Below are positions 10,797 through 19,097 of a DNA stretch of 64,000 nucleotides, piece after piece. The position numbers and the translations under genes were made by a program. The stretch lies in assembly GCF_021560175.1 (NCBI RefSeq), contig NZ_CP091110.1:2036001-2100000 (forward strand), read 5' to 3'. The stretch comes from Neobacillus drentensis (GTDB taxonomy: Bacteria; Bacillota; Bacilli; Bacillales; Cytobacillaceae). Positions within the stretch are counted from its first letter, which is position 1. Each line of letters starts with the position of its first letter. The notes beneath the pieces were generated by a model, which was not told where the DNA came from, searched no databases, and saw nothing but the letters and a program-made list of their open reading frames with translations.

Positions 10797-11051
10797 ATGC
10801 GTGAGAAAAAGATTGTAGTGAACCTACAAGGAGGCCTTCAAGCATATAATGCTACTGAGTTTGTGAAAGAAGCAACTAAATATAGTAGTGATATAAAGAT
10901 TCTGAAAGATGAAAGGTTGTTAGCTGCTAAAAGTATTATGGGTGTTATGTGCTTAGCAATTAGAAAAGGAGAGGAAATTACCCTCATTGCGGATGGAATT
11001 GATGAATGTAAAGCTATAAAATCCTTAGAAATATTTCTTACAAAGGGATGA
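10797..11051 (+). CDS. Crh-like HPr-family protein (His15 replaced by Gln)
   Basis: An 84-residue HPr fold. Started at ATG 10797, the numbering coincides with HPr/Crh: Gln sits at position 15, where HPr has the phosphorylated His, and Ser46 lies in AKSIMG, the HPr-kinase site. It therefore cannot pass phosphate in the PTS but could be Ser46-phosphorylated and act as a CcpA corepressor, as Crh does. It departs from Crh too: the usual ARPA after position 15 is AYNA, so Arg17 is lost. An in-frame ATG at 10767 would add ten residues and break this register. It is not next to yvcJKL, the usual crh context. The nearby cre-like sites suggest a local catabolite-repression role. Confidence 0.8.
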   Translation: MREKKIVVNLQGGLQAYNATEFVKEATKYSSDIKILKDERLLAAKSIMGVMCLAIRKGEEITLIADGIDECKAIKSLEIFLTKG

Positions 11052-11059
11052 TTATAGTA

Positions 11060-11077
11060 ATTGGGTAAAAACCCAAT
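11060..11077 (+). other. Small hairpin after the Crh-like gene
   Basis: ATTGGGT and ACCCAAT form a perfect 7-bp stem around AAAA. No T run follows, so it may stabilise the mRNA end rather than terminate. Confidence 0.35.
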
Positions 11078-11166
11078 AGTAGGACACTAGTTGTTGGATT
11101 TTACTATCTGCTAAACACTAAAAATTACAAACTTTAAATAGATAAAAGTAAGTGAGTGATAATAAT

Positions 11167-11280
11167 ATGGAAAGACTGAGCACAGAGGAATTGATTAAAA
11201 TTTACAATAAAGCAATTAGGCTTGATATATGTAAAGGCTTTATTTTGTTATTATCTGAGGAAATAAAGAAGCGTTTATAA
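11167..11280 (+). CDS. Sda-like sporulation inhibitor peptide
   Basis: A 37-residue helical peptide starting MERLSTEELIKIYNKA and ending EEIKKRL. The spacing of LS-x-E-L-I-x-x-Y-x-K-A, then the F-I-x-L-L stretch and the E-E-I-K-x-R end, follows the Sda family, whose helical hairpin binds the dimerisation domain of KinA-type kinases and blocks sporulation. The match is by eye but covers the whole peptide, which ends a few residues earlier than the 46-residue Bacillus subtilis Sda. A GTGAGTGAT ribosome binding site lies upstream. Canonical sda is a DnaA-linked checkpoint gene elsewhere in the genome, so this is probably a paralogue, here beside the Crh-like gene. Confidence 0.68.
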   Translation: MERLSTEELIKIYNKAIRLDICKGFILLLSEEIKKRL

Positions 11281-11399
11281 TTAATGTTTTTCTAAGAATA
11301 TAACGATAAATAATTAAATAAATACCCCCAGCTAAGTATCGTTAAATCCACTCTCTTTTTGGGAAAAAGTTAATTAGTTTATTAGAGGCCCTTATCACT

Positions 11400-11464
11400 T
11401 GCCCATTAGTACATATACATTTGCCCAATCGGACGATTTTTTTTTTTGCCATTACTACTAAAAT
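11400..11464 (+). promoter_or_regulatory. Paired TGCCCA/GTAC boxes and -10 of the P450 promoter
   Basis: TGCCCA boxes at 11400 and 11422 are each followed three bases later by a GTAC-like tetramer (GTAC, GGAC). After the last ACGA come a T11 run and, 22 nt on, TAAAAT (11459-11464). The MMPL promoter at 14814-14879 has the same arrangement with the same 22-nt distance. It is probably the site of the NarL-type regulator encoded between the two target genes. Confidence 0.6.
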
Positions 11465-11506
11465 GGATATTGTAAGAGGTTACTAAACAATCTGAATGGA
11501 GGAGCT

Positions 11507-12733
11507 ATGATGAATTCGAATGAATTAAGAGGAAACAATGAAACTAAGATTGATTTTTTAAATGAAGAATTTATACGTAATCCGTTTCCTATATACAAGG
11601 AAATTAGAGAAAAAGATCCTATCTATCGGTTTCTAATGCCAAACGGTCACCTTGCCTGGATTATCACAAAGTATAAAGAGGCAGTGGAAATATTAAATGA
11701 TTCACGCTTTGTTACCAACTTCCCAGATAACAACCAAACGGGTGAACCAAAGCTCCCACCTCATCAGGAGATAATATCTCGTAATTTACTCAGTGTTAAT
11801 CCTTCCGATCATCGCCGATTACGACGTTTGGTGCAAAAGGCTTTTACACCCCGTATGGTGGAACGGCTCAGGAGTCGTATTGAAGAGATAACTAATCAGC
11901 TCCTAGACAGGGTGCAACATAAAGGAGAAATGAATTTAATTGAAGATTTTGCGTTTCCATTACCAATTATTGTAATTTGTGAAATGTTGGGTGTTCCGAT
12001 TGAAGATCAAGATAAATTCCGTGAATGGTCTGATGTGATTATGGAAGGTGTTAACAACCCAAATTTTTCACAACAAAGCGAACAAGTAATGATTGAATTT
12101 GTAGATTATTTAAAAGAACTGATTGGAAAAAGGCGTAATAATCTACAGCAAGATCTAATCAGTGATCTAATTAGTGTAGAGGATGAAGGGGATGTACTCT
12201 CTGAACATGAATTATATGCTCTGATTTTTGTATTGATAATAGCCGGTCACGAAACCACAGTGAACTTAATTGGAAATGGGGTTTTAGCTTTATTAGAGCA
12301 CCCTGATCAAAAGGAAATGTTGAAAAATCAGCCTGAACTTATCCATTCTGCAATTGAAGAGATTTTACGATACAATGGTCCAGCAGAAGTAAGCAATATT
12401 AGATTTGCTACAGAGGACATTGAGTTTAAAGGAAAACACATTCACAAAGGGGATATGCTTTTTGTAGCTTTATCTTCTGCAAATAGGGATTCTGAACAAT
12501 TTATTAACCCTGATATCCTTGATATTACAAGAGGGGCTAATAATCATATTGCTTTTGGTAAAGGGGTTCATTACTGTGTGGGTGCTCCTTTGGCTAGGTT
12601 AGAAGGAGAAATAGCCATAAATACATTATTAAAACGAATGCCTGAAATACGATTAAAAACTGACCAGAGTTTGATTGAATGGCGTACGGGGATGATTATT
12701 AGGGGCGTAAAAGAAATCCCTCTCTTGTTTTAA
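11507..12733 (+). CDS. Cytochrome P450 (soluble, CYP107-like)
   Basis: A 408-residue soluble monooxygenase. It has the I-helix oxygen-activation motif AGHETT (about residues 246-251), the K-helix ExxR in EEILRY, and the haem-thiolate loop FGKGVHYCVG with Cys357 as the iron ligand. Lack of a membrane anchor and the length fit bacterial class-I P450s, which need a separate ferredoxin/reductase; none is encoded nearby. The start ATG 11507 follows GGAGGAG (an ATG one codon later is possible). The substrate is unknown. Co-regulation with an MMPL exporter suggests modification or detoxification of a lipid-like or antimicrobial compound. Confidence 0.93.
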   Translation: MMNSNELRGNNETKIDFLNEEFIRNPFPIYKEIREKDPIYRFLMPNGHLAWIITKYKEAVEILNDSRFVTNFPDNNQTGEPKLPPHQEIISRNLLSVNPSDHRRLRRLVQKAFTPRMVERLRSRIEEITNQLLDRVQHKGEMNLIEDFAFPLPIIVICEMLGVPIEDQDKFREWSDVIMEGVNNPNFSQQSEQVMIEFVDYLKELIGKRRNNLQQDLISDLISVEDEGDVLSEHELYALIFVLIIAGHETTVNLIGNGVLALLEHPDQKEMLKNQPELIHSAIEEILRYNGPAEVSNIRFATEDIEFKGKHIHKGDMLFVALSSANRDSEQFINPDILDITRGANNHIAFGKGVHYCVGAPLARLEGEIAINTLLKRMPEIRLKTDQSLIEWRTGMIIRGVKEIPLLF

Positions 12734-12828
12734 GGTAGTAAGAATGGATTATAATTATTAATACTTGTATATCCATTAAAATAAAGTAATTATTTATTTC
12801 AATAGGATAAAATATAATTATAATGATA

Positions 12829-12869
12829 AAAACTCGTACAAATAGGAAGTCCTTATGTACGAGTTTTTT
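12829..12869 (+). terminator. Terminator of P450; also resembles the operator of the neighbouring regulon
   Basis: AAAACTCGTACA (12829-12840) pairs perfectly with TGTACGAGTTTT (12856-12867). It is a strong terminator. Its right arm, GTACGA plus a T run, also looks like the right half of the TGCCCA/GTAC operators, and a TATGAA hexamer lies 23 nt beyond. Confidence 0.7.
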
Positions 12870-12886
12870 ATATTCTCGTTCAAGAT

Positions 12887-14137
12887 ATGAATATCGTCAT
12901 GATATATTTGTATTTAAATTTGTTGAAGTTGGTGGTTTATTTGTACCCGAAAAATAAGGATAATAGTTATTTTTCTAGTGTATCCGTACAAGATATTTTA
13001 GTGATATCCAGAATTCCAATCAGTTTATGGATCACTCTTGTATTTATTGGAGCAATCATAATGCAGCATATTAGCAAGCCTCTTTTAATACAAAGTTTAT
13101 TGTTTACAGCTTTAATAACTATTCATAATGTAATGTACTGGTTCTCCAATAGTTTTCTAAATAATGGGCTTTATTTTTTGGTGCAAGGTTGTCTTATTTT
13201 CACATGCTCCTTGCTTCTGCCTAACGGTTCTCCTGTTATACTCTTAGGGTTACTTCCCATACTTATTTCTCAAAGTATAACCAAGTTTCAGCATAAACTA
13301 AAAGTGTTCCTGGTTTTTATTATTTTTTACCTGCTTTATTGTTATGTTATAGGAATTATATATGGTCTTGCTGAACTACCAAAATTTATAATTATCCTTT
13401 TTATAATCCTTACGATTGTCATCTTTTATTCAGTAATATACAACAGACAAGTTAATGCAAGGATAAGAATGGAACATTATTTGCAAGATTTAGAAGCGGC
13501 ACACAAAAAAGTTGAAGAACTTACGTTATCAAATGAAAGGCAGCGTATGGCCCGAGATTTACACGATACCTTGGCACAAGGATTGGCTGGTCTTATTATG
13601 CAATTAGAAGCAGTTGACTCGCATTTAGAAAAGGGTAATATAAACAGATCGCGTGAGATTATCCAAAAGTCAATGGAACGGGCAAGAGAAACATTAAGAG
13701 ATGCAAGGAAAGCAATTGATAATTTGAGAATAATGTCTATAGAAGAGACAAATTTTTATTATGAGGTAATAGAACAGATAAAAAGATTTAAGGACGAAAC
13801 CTCAATCAATGTAGACTATCATATTGAGCCGACACTTCAAGTAACTCCTTTAATTACGGAGCACAGTCTTTATATCATTAGTGAGTGTTTAACCAATATA
13901 GCCAAGCATTCTCAAGCAGATAAGGTGAACGTAACTATTAATGAAGTAATTAATCATTTAAGGATTAATATAGAGGATAACGGGATTGGCTTTGATTCCA
14001 ATTCACTCGGTAAACATAAAGGTAAGTATGGTTTATTAGGTTTAAAAGAACGAGCTAGAATTATAGGCGGTAAGATAAATATTCAAAGTGATTTTCAAAT
14101 GGGTACAAAAATTATTATAGATGTGCCCATCTCATAA
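12887..14137 (+). CDS. Sensor histidine kinase, HisKA_3/LiaS-DesK type
   Basis: A 416-residue membrane kinase. Residues ~40-190 contain five or six hydrophobic helices with short loops, so sensing is probably within or at the membrane. The HisKA_3 dimerisation box is RQRMARDLHDTLAQG (phospho-accepting His about 226), and the HATPase domain has NIAKHSQA, EDNGIGFD and GLLGLKERA. It pairs with the response regulator 14 nt downstream. No ribosome binding site precedes ATG 12887, and a possible -10 overlaps that codon. TTG 12941 (peptide MYPKNKD, GGTGG 5 nt upstream) may be the true start. It probably senses membrane stress. Confidence 0.88.
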   Translation: MNIVMIYLYLNLLKLVVYLYPKNKDNSYFSSVSVQDILVISRIPISLWITLVFIGAIIMQHISKPLLIQSLLFTALITIHNVMYWFSNSFLNNGLYFLVQGCLIFTCSLLLPNGSPVILLGLLPILISQSITKFQHKLKVFLVFIIFYLLYCYVIGIIYGLAELPKFIIILFIILTIVIFYSVIYNRQVNARIRMEHYLQDLEAAHKKVEELTLSNERQRMARDLHDTLAQGLAGLIMQLEAVDSHLEKGNINRSREIIQKSMERARETLRDARKAIDNLRIMSIEETNFYYEVIEQIKRFKDETSINVDYHIEPTLQVTPLITEHSLYIISECLTNIAKHSQADKVNVTINEVINHLRINIEDNGIGFDSNSLGKHKGKYGLLGLKERARIIGGKINIQSDFQMGTKIIIDVPIS

Positions 14138-14151
14138 GAGGAGTTCTGGAC

Positions 14152-14802
14152 ATGGAAAAATATAAAGTGTTAATTGTTGATGACCATATGGTTGTTCGAG
14201 AAGGCTTGAAATTAATATTAGAGACAAATGAGTTATTTGAAGTGATCGGAGAGGCTGATAATGGAAAAGCAGCCCTTGAGTTCTTACAATTTCAAAAACC
14301 AGATGTTATTTTAATGGACTTGAATATGCCAATCTTGAGTGGGTTGGATACCATTAAAACAATAAAGGATAGACAAATTTCTGTCCCGATTATTATTTTA
14401 ACGACCTATAATGAGGATGAGTTAATGATTAAGGGTTTGGAGTTAGGCGCGAAAGGATTTTTATTAAAAGATACAGGTAGAGAAAATCTTTTTCGGACCA
14501 TTGAATCTGCCATTAGGGGAGAAACATTATTACAACCGGAAATGATGGCCAAACTAATTTCTTCAAAAGAAAAGAAACCTAATGTTAAGTCTCCTTCAGA
14601 AGTATATAATTTGACTGAAAAGGATCTATTCATACTCCAAGCAGCGGCTAAAGGATATCGAAATAAGGATATAGCTTTCGATATGGGAATTGCTGAACGA
14701 ACGGTAAAGGCACATTTAACGAACATATATAATAAACTTAGTGTCAATACTCGAACAGAAGCGGTTGCAGTTGCCCTAGAACACAAATTGATCCGCCTAT
14801 AA
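14152..14802 (+). CDS. NarL/LuxR-type response regulator
   Basis: A 216-residue regulator. The receiver domain has the acidic pair VDDH near the N terminus, the phosphorylation site DVILMDLNMP (Asp56), the switch Thr in LTTY and the Lys of LLKD. After a linker comes a LuxR-type helix-turn-helix (LTEKDLFILQAAAKGYRNKDIA, then ERTVKAHLTNIYNKL, spaced as usual). It is cotranscribed with the kinase (RBS GAGGAG). Repeated boxes at the promoters on both sides (11400 and 14814) make the P450 and MMPL genes its inferred targets. Confidence 0.92.
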   Translation: MEKYKVLIVDDHMVVREGLKLILETNELFEVIGEADNGKAALEFLQFQKPDVILMDLNMPILSGLDTIKTIKDRQISVPIIILTTYNEDELMIKGLELGAKGFLLKDTGRENLFRTIESAIRGETLLQPEMMAKLISSKEKKPNVKSPSEVYNLTEKDLFILQAAAKGYRNKDIAFDMGIAERTVKAHLTNIYNKLSVNTRTEAVAVALEHKLIRL

Positions 14803-14813
14803 AAAATATAATA

Positions 14814-14879
14814 TGCCCAATCGTACATTTGGAACTTGCCCATATGTACGATTTTTTTTATTTTCTTCCCTGTTAGAAT
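14814..14879 (+). promoter_or_regulatory. Paired TGCCCA/GTAC boxes and -10 of the MMPL promoter
   Basis: TGCCCA at 14814 and 14837, each followed by GTAC three bases on; ACGA and a T run; then TAGAAT at 14874-14879, 22 nt after ACGA. It matches the P450 promoter box for box. Confidence 0.62.
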
Positions 14880-14938
14880 GAAAAATGTAAGTAGAACGCT
14901 TTTCAATATATAGAATCAAATTCTGGAAGGGGATTTAA

Positions 14939-17179
14939 ATGGCAAAGTATCTTTATAGGCTAGGCCAGTGGTCAGTCAAAAATAGAAAAAAAATAATGGT
15001 TGGATCGATTGGTATACTTATAGCAATGGTGATCCTTGCTCTAAGTATGGGGCCAACATTTCAGGACAATATGTCGATACCGGGGACTAAATCAGAAGAA
15101 GCAGGGAAATTGCTTAAGACGGAGTTTCAAACATCAGGTCAGCCTGCAAGAGGTGAAGTACAGTTAATCATGAAGGCACCTAAGGGCCAAAATATGGAGT
15201 CTGAACAGGTTAATAAGGTGATTACAAAAACCCTTGATGAAATAAAAGAAGACAAAGCAGTCGCTTCTGTGGCTACACCACTGGAGCTCGGTAATATAAG
15301 TCAAAATAAAAAAATTGGTTTCGCTGTGGTTACTTATGATATGGCAGCGGATAAAGTAACAGAAGCTTCAAAGGAAAGTATTCTTGAGAAGATTGAAAAA
15401 ACACGTGATGCTGGCATTCAAACAGAGTTAGCAGGTAATGTAGCTTTTTCCGAAATGGAGATTGGAGGAGTTTCGGAGGGAATTGGAGTACTTGTAGCTT
15501 ACTTGGTATTAGCCCTTACTTTTACATCATTTTTAGCTGCGGGGACGCCAATTTTCACGGCCGTAATAGGTTTAGGAATCGGATTAATGACAATATTAAT
15601 AGGTACGCATTTTCTCGATATAACCTCCTTCTCTCTATCTTTAGCCGCTATGTTAGGGCTTGCAGTCGGAATCGATTACGCTTTATTCATTATTTCACGT
15701 TTTCGGCAGCAATTGGAAAAAGGCTTCTCGGTTAGGGAATCGATCGCCATTGCAACAGGAACAGCTGGAAGCGCCGTTGTCTTTGCTGGTATAACCGTTA
15801 TTATTGGTTTACTTGGTTTATCTGTTGCAAAAATCCCGTTTTTAACCATGATGGGAGTATCAGCAGCGGTTTGTGTATTAATTGCAATCATTATTGCAGT
15901 CATTTTTGTACCTGCATTATTAGGTATAATCGGAGAAAAAATTGGCCCTACAAAGAAAAACAAGCTATTACAACGATTAAGCCGATTAGATAAGAAGCAC
16001 GCACGTTCTAATAAATGGGGGGAATTCGTTACAAAACGTCCCCTGTTTGTCTCTATCGTTGGTGTGGCTTTGCTTGCGGTGATAAGCATCCCGTTTTTCC
16101 ATATGGAATTGGGACTTCCCGATAATGGGACGAAGTCAAAGGAAACAACTGAGCGAAGAGCGTATGATCTATTTTCTGAGGCATATGGTCCTGGATACCA
16201 TGCTTCCCTTGTTGCCGTAGCTAAAACTAGTGAACAAACACTGGATGCACAAAAAGCCATAAGTGAGACTACGCAAGAATTAAGTCAGTTATCTAATGTA
16301 AAGAGTGTTACTCCCGCAATTCCTGGTTCTTCAGGAAAAGTATACATGATATCAATTACTCCTAAAACCGGGCCAAATGATATTGAAACAAAAGAACTTG
16401 TCAATAAGATAAGAGATTATTCGAAAGTTATGAAGAAAGAGCATGGTATAGAATTGCTGGTAACCGGATCTACAGCTGTCAATATTGATATAGCTCAAAA
16501 ACTAAATGATGCAATCCCTTTATTCTCTTTACTCATAGTTGGTTTAGCCTTTATACTGTTGGTTCTTGTATTTAGGTCCATACTTGTTCCCTTAAAAGCA
16601 GTAATAGGCTTTATACTTTCTTTGGGAGCCACCTTAGGATTTGTCGTTTTTGTTCTTCAGGATGGGAATTTAATTAGCTTGTTTGGCTTTCCAATAGCAA
16701 GTCCAGTTTTATGTTTTCTACCTGTTATCGTAATAGGAATTTTATTTGGCTTGGCAATGGATTATGAAATGTTCCTGGTAAGCAGAATGCGTGAAGAATT
16801 TACGCATACAGGAGATGCACGGAAAGCGGTCTTGGCTGGACTGAGGGATAGTGGAGGAGTTGTTACTGCAGCTGGATTGATTATGATGGCGGTCTTTGCA
16901 GGGTTTATGCTTGCACCAGATCCAATTATTAAATCAATGGGGTTTGCTCTTACTTTTGGAGTTCTTTTTGATGCATTTGTCGTAAGGATGGCCATAGTTC
17001 CCGCTGTAATGATGTTAATGGGTAAATCAGCTTGGTATTTACCGAAATGGTTAGATAAACTATTGCCAAATATCGATGTTGAAGGAGAATCAATGATGAA
17101 AAGTTTAGAACATATGAATGAGAGAAAAACATATATAAACAAAAGGGTATTAAAAATACCGATGAAGATTAATGAATAA
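14939..17179 (+). CDS. MMPL/RND-family transporter (YdfJ-like)
   Basis: A 746-residue membrane protein with two repeats, each one transmembrane helix, a large extracytoplasmic loop and five more helices. The second helix group of each repeat carries the proton-relay segment of the MMPL family (GLAVGIDYALFIISRFR; GLAMDYEMFLVSRMREE). These pumps export lipids or amphipathic drugs. The start ATG 14939 follows GGAAGGGG. The gene is downstream of the two-component system and shares operator architecture with the P450 gene, so the three transcripts form one inferred response module. Confidence 0.92.
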   Translation: MAKYLYRLGQWSVKNRKKIMVGSIGILIAMVILALSMGPTFQDNMSIPGTKSEEAGKLLKTEFQTSGQPARGEVQLIMKAPKGQNMESEQVNKVITKTLDEIKEDKAVASVATPLELGNISQNKKIGFAVVTYDMAADKVTEASKESILEKIEKTRDAGIQTELAGNVAFSEMEIGGVSEGIGVLVAYLVLALTFTSFLAAGTPIFTAVIGLGIGLMTILIGTHFLDITSFSLSLAAMLGLAVGIDYALFIISRFRQQLEKGFSVRESIAIATGTAGSAVVFAGITVIIGLLGLSVAKIPFLTMMGVSAAVCVLIAIIIAVIFVPALLGIIGEKIGPTKKNKLLQRLSRLDKKHARSNKWGEFVTKRPLFVSIVGVALLAVISIPFFHMELGLPDNGTKSKETTERRAYDLFSEAYGPGYHASLVAVAKTSEQTLDAQKAISETTQELSQLSNVKSVTPAIPGSSGKVYMISITPKTGPNDIETKELVNKIRDYSKVMKKEHGIELLVTGSTAVNIDIAQKLNDAIPLFSLLIVGLAFILLVLVFRSILVPLKAVIGFILSLGATLGFVVFVLQDGNLISLFGFPIASPVLCFLPVIVIGILFGLAMDYEMFLVSRMREEFTHTGDARKAVLAGLRDSGGVVTAAGLIMMAVFAGFMLAPDPIIKSMGFALTFGVLFDAFVVRMAIVPAVMMLMGKSAWYLPKWLDKLLPNIDVEGESMMKSLEHMNERKTYINKRVLKIPMKINE

Positions 17180-17249
17180 TAAGATTTGCAGCTTTTAATT
17201 ATCTCTCAACTGGTAAAAGAAGAAAGAGTATGCTATTTGTAACCTTTAA

Positions 17250-17297
17250 TGCACCCCGAGGGTTAGAGTAAAATCTAACATTTGGGGTGTATTTTTA
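17250..17297 (+). terminator. Terminator of the MMPL gene
   Basis: GCACCCCGAGGGTTAGA pairs imperfectly with TCTAACATTTGGGGTGT and is followed by ATTTTT. Confidence 0.75.
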
Positions 17298-17318
17298 TGG
17301 CCTTGTATTTCCATTGAT

Positions 17319-17600
17319 TTATGCCTGCTGAGTTTGATATTGAATCATCACCAATTGGGAATTGCTTCGAAACATAAAATGAAAATATTCCACCAAGCAC
17401 CTAGTCATTTCTTGAATTAAAGAAAAATCCTTTACCGTTGCCAAACTAAAGATGATGTTCAACGAATTCAGAAAAAACTGCGGATTGATCTGTAATTGCA
17501 GGTGTTTTAATTCTGCCTGCTGCGAGCGCAATTTTTCATTATATATATCTTTTGTTAAATGATGAATTTGACTGCTCATGCGATTAAAGGACTTGTTCAT
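17319..17600 (-). pseudogene. Internal fragment of a YesM-type sensor histidine kinase
   Basis: This 93-residue frame starts inside a HAMP end (NKSFNRMSSQI), runs through the linker and enters the His_kinase (PF06580) block QAELKHLQLQINPQF, then breaks off after the first helices. Family members read INPHF here; the phospho-accepting His is replaced by Gln, and both the sensor half and the ATPase half are missing. No start signal precedes it. It is a relic of a two-component kinase of the type that pairs with AraC-like YesN regulators, often next to sugar ABC transporters. A 17-bp sequence that recurs at 30993 begins 16 nt beyond its truncated end. Confidence 0.8.
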
Positions 17601-17615
17601 AATTTGGGGGTGGGG

Positions 17616-17632
17616 TCTTCAAAACTGCTTGA
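17616..17632 (+). repeat. 17-bp direct repeat, left copy
   Basis: TCTTCAAAACTGCTTGA is identical to 30993-31009 and in the same orientation. CTTCAAA is also the anticodon loop sequence of tRNA-Sec, but neither copy has a matching anticodon stem. The pair brackets 13.4 kb. Confidence 0.5.
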
Positions 17633-17698
17633 GAGGCTTCGGGTCATTCTGTTAGGTTTGGTTTATAGGCAATTCAGCCAAAAGCCTATTCAAGTATT

Positions 17699-18583
17699 TT
17701 ATATATCTTTCCAATCTAATTCTTTTATAAATTGTACGAATGCATTTACCACATTCAATTCCAGAAATCTCTCATGATAGTAAATCCATGTTCGTCGCAA
17801 GATAGGATTCCCTTTATTATCAATTAAATCAATTTTATTTAAATCCTCTATCCCGTTAAGTGTCCTGCTCGAAAGAATACCATAGCCTAACCCATTTTTA
17901 ACCATTTCCTTGCAAGTATCCACTTGGTCGACTTCTATACTCACAAAAGCCGATTGTGTGAAGTTTTCAGCCCACCAATTATCAATTACTGATTTTAATA
18001 AATAGTCCCCTCTGTAATCGATTCTAGGAAGATGAGGAAGATCAGCGATGACAATTTCTTCTTTAGAAGTGACGCATATAGTTTCTTCAAATAATTGATG
18101 TTTCACTAATCCCCGGCAACTGTAATCTCCCCGAACAAAGCCAATATGAACATCATTGTTATGCACAAGTTGAGAAACGTCTTTACTCCACCCTGTGATC
18201 ACTTTAAATTCCACATGAGGATACTGTTGTTTGAATAATTTCAAAATATGAGCAAGTTTATAATTCGCAAAAAAATTGGAGACTCCCAATTTAAGTATAC
18301 CTGCCACCTCATTATCTTTTGTACTGCCCATATTGAGCAGATTTTCTTTTATTTTTTGATAATGAGCAAGGGCTTCCTCTGCACAAAGGGCAAGGTACTC
18401 TCCTTGCGGGGTAAAATGAATCCCCCGACTTTCACGCGTTACAATTGTCGTCCCTAATTCCTCTTGCATATGCTTTAAACGATTGGTTAATGCAGGTTGT
18501 GTAATAAACAAATGCTTAGCAGCCTTTGTTAAGTTTTTTTCTCGATGAAGAACTTTCAGTATTTCCCAATCACGGTATTCCAT
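17699..18583 (-). CDS. LysR-family transcriptional regulator
   Basis: A 294-residue regulator. The N-terminal winged helix (DWEILKVLHREKNLTKAA, then HLFITQPALTNRLKHMQEEL) is typical of LysR proteins, with a periplasmic-binding-like effector domain from about residue 90. It is transcribed away from the small protein and FAH-family enzyme at 18896-19916, the standard divergent layout, so it probably controls them in response to a carboxylic-acid intermediate. Its promoter lies in 18584-18700. The effector cannot be deduced. Confidence 0.92.
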   Translation of the reverse strand: MEYRDWEILKVLHREKNLTKAAKHLFITQPALTNRLKHMQEELGTTIVTRESRGIHFTPQGEYLALCAEEALAHYQKIKENLLNMGSTKDNEVAGILKLGVSNFFANYKLAHILKLFKQQYPHVEFKVITGWSKDVSQLVHNNDVHIGFVRGDYSCRGLVKHQLFEETICVTSKEEIVIADLPHLPRIDYRGDYLLKSVIDNWWAENFTQSAFVSIEVDQVDTCKEMVKNGLGYGILSSRTLNGIEDLNKIDLIDNKGNPILRRTWIYYHERFLELNVVNAFVQFIKELDWKDI

Positions 18584-18895
18584 TGTTCACACCCTATTTT
18601 ATTCGATATAAAAAATTCTTATAGGTTAATATAATTTTTTGGTATTTTATTTATTTCTATTATTGCATTATCCTTAATCGTAGGCAATCTATTATTCTAT
18701 AAATGAAAGTGACAAAACAAAGGAATAACCCCAAGCACGGAGGTATTGGGAATAGATAGAAAATCCATGGGGAATTTAGTTTATCCAAACCTGCCTTGTG
18801 AGGGGAGTTAGCTGTCACAGGAGATATAATTAAAACTTGAAGTTAACCATGTTGAAGAGAAACGTAAAATAGTTGAAAAAGTGAGGGATTTTTGA
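18584..18895. other. Divergent intergenic region with a possible coding remnant
   Basis: It should hold the LysR promoter and the promoter of the small-protein gene. In 18834-18894 one plus frame reads EVNHVEEKRKIVEKVRDF then stop, without a start, which looks like the tail of a lost gene. No operator symmetry stood out. Confidence 0.3.
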
Positions 18896-19057
18896 ATGTG
18901 GAATATCACTGTGTTTAATAATGGAAAAAGTTTAAGAATGTATGAGTTTAACACAGAAAAAGAAGCAAAAAATTTTTTCGATAGTATTAAAGGAAATAAG
19001 ATTCTTACACAAATTGTTTATTTTAATGATCCATGTTTCGATTTAGTAGCTAATTAA
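18896..19057 (+). CDS. 53-residue conserved small protein, paralogue of 24323-24475
   Basis: The peptide starts MWNITVFNNGK, contains MYEFNTEKEA and ends with YFNDPCFDLVAN. It aligns almost gaplessly to the 50-residue protein at 24323: identical MWNITVF, MYEFNTE, GNKIL and YFN blocks, and a shared Cys at position 47. The predicted fold is strand-strand-helix-strand, like a tiny alpha/beta sandwich. A GAGGGA ribosome binding site precedes ATG 18896. The function is unknown. It lies between the LysR regulator and the FAH-family gene. Confidence 0.72.
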   Translation: MWNITVFNNGKSLRMYEFNTEKEAKNFFDSIKGNKILTQIVYFNDPCFDLVAN

Positions 19058-19097
19058 ATTCCCCCTAGTACAGGATAAATGATATGTAAATTTGTTG

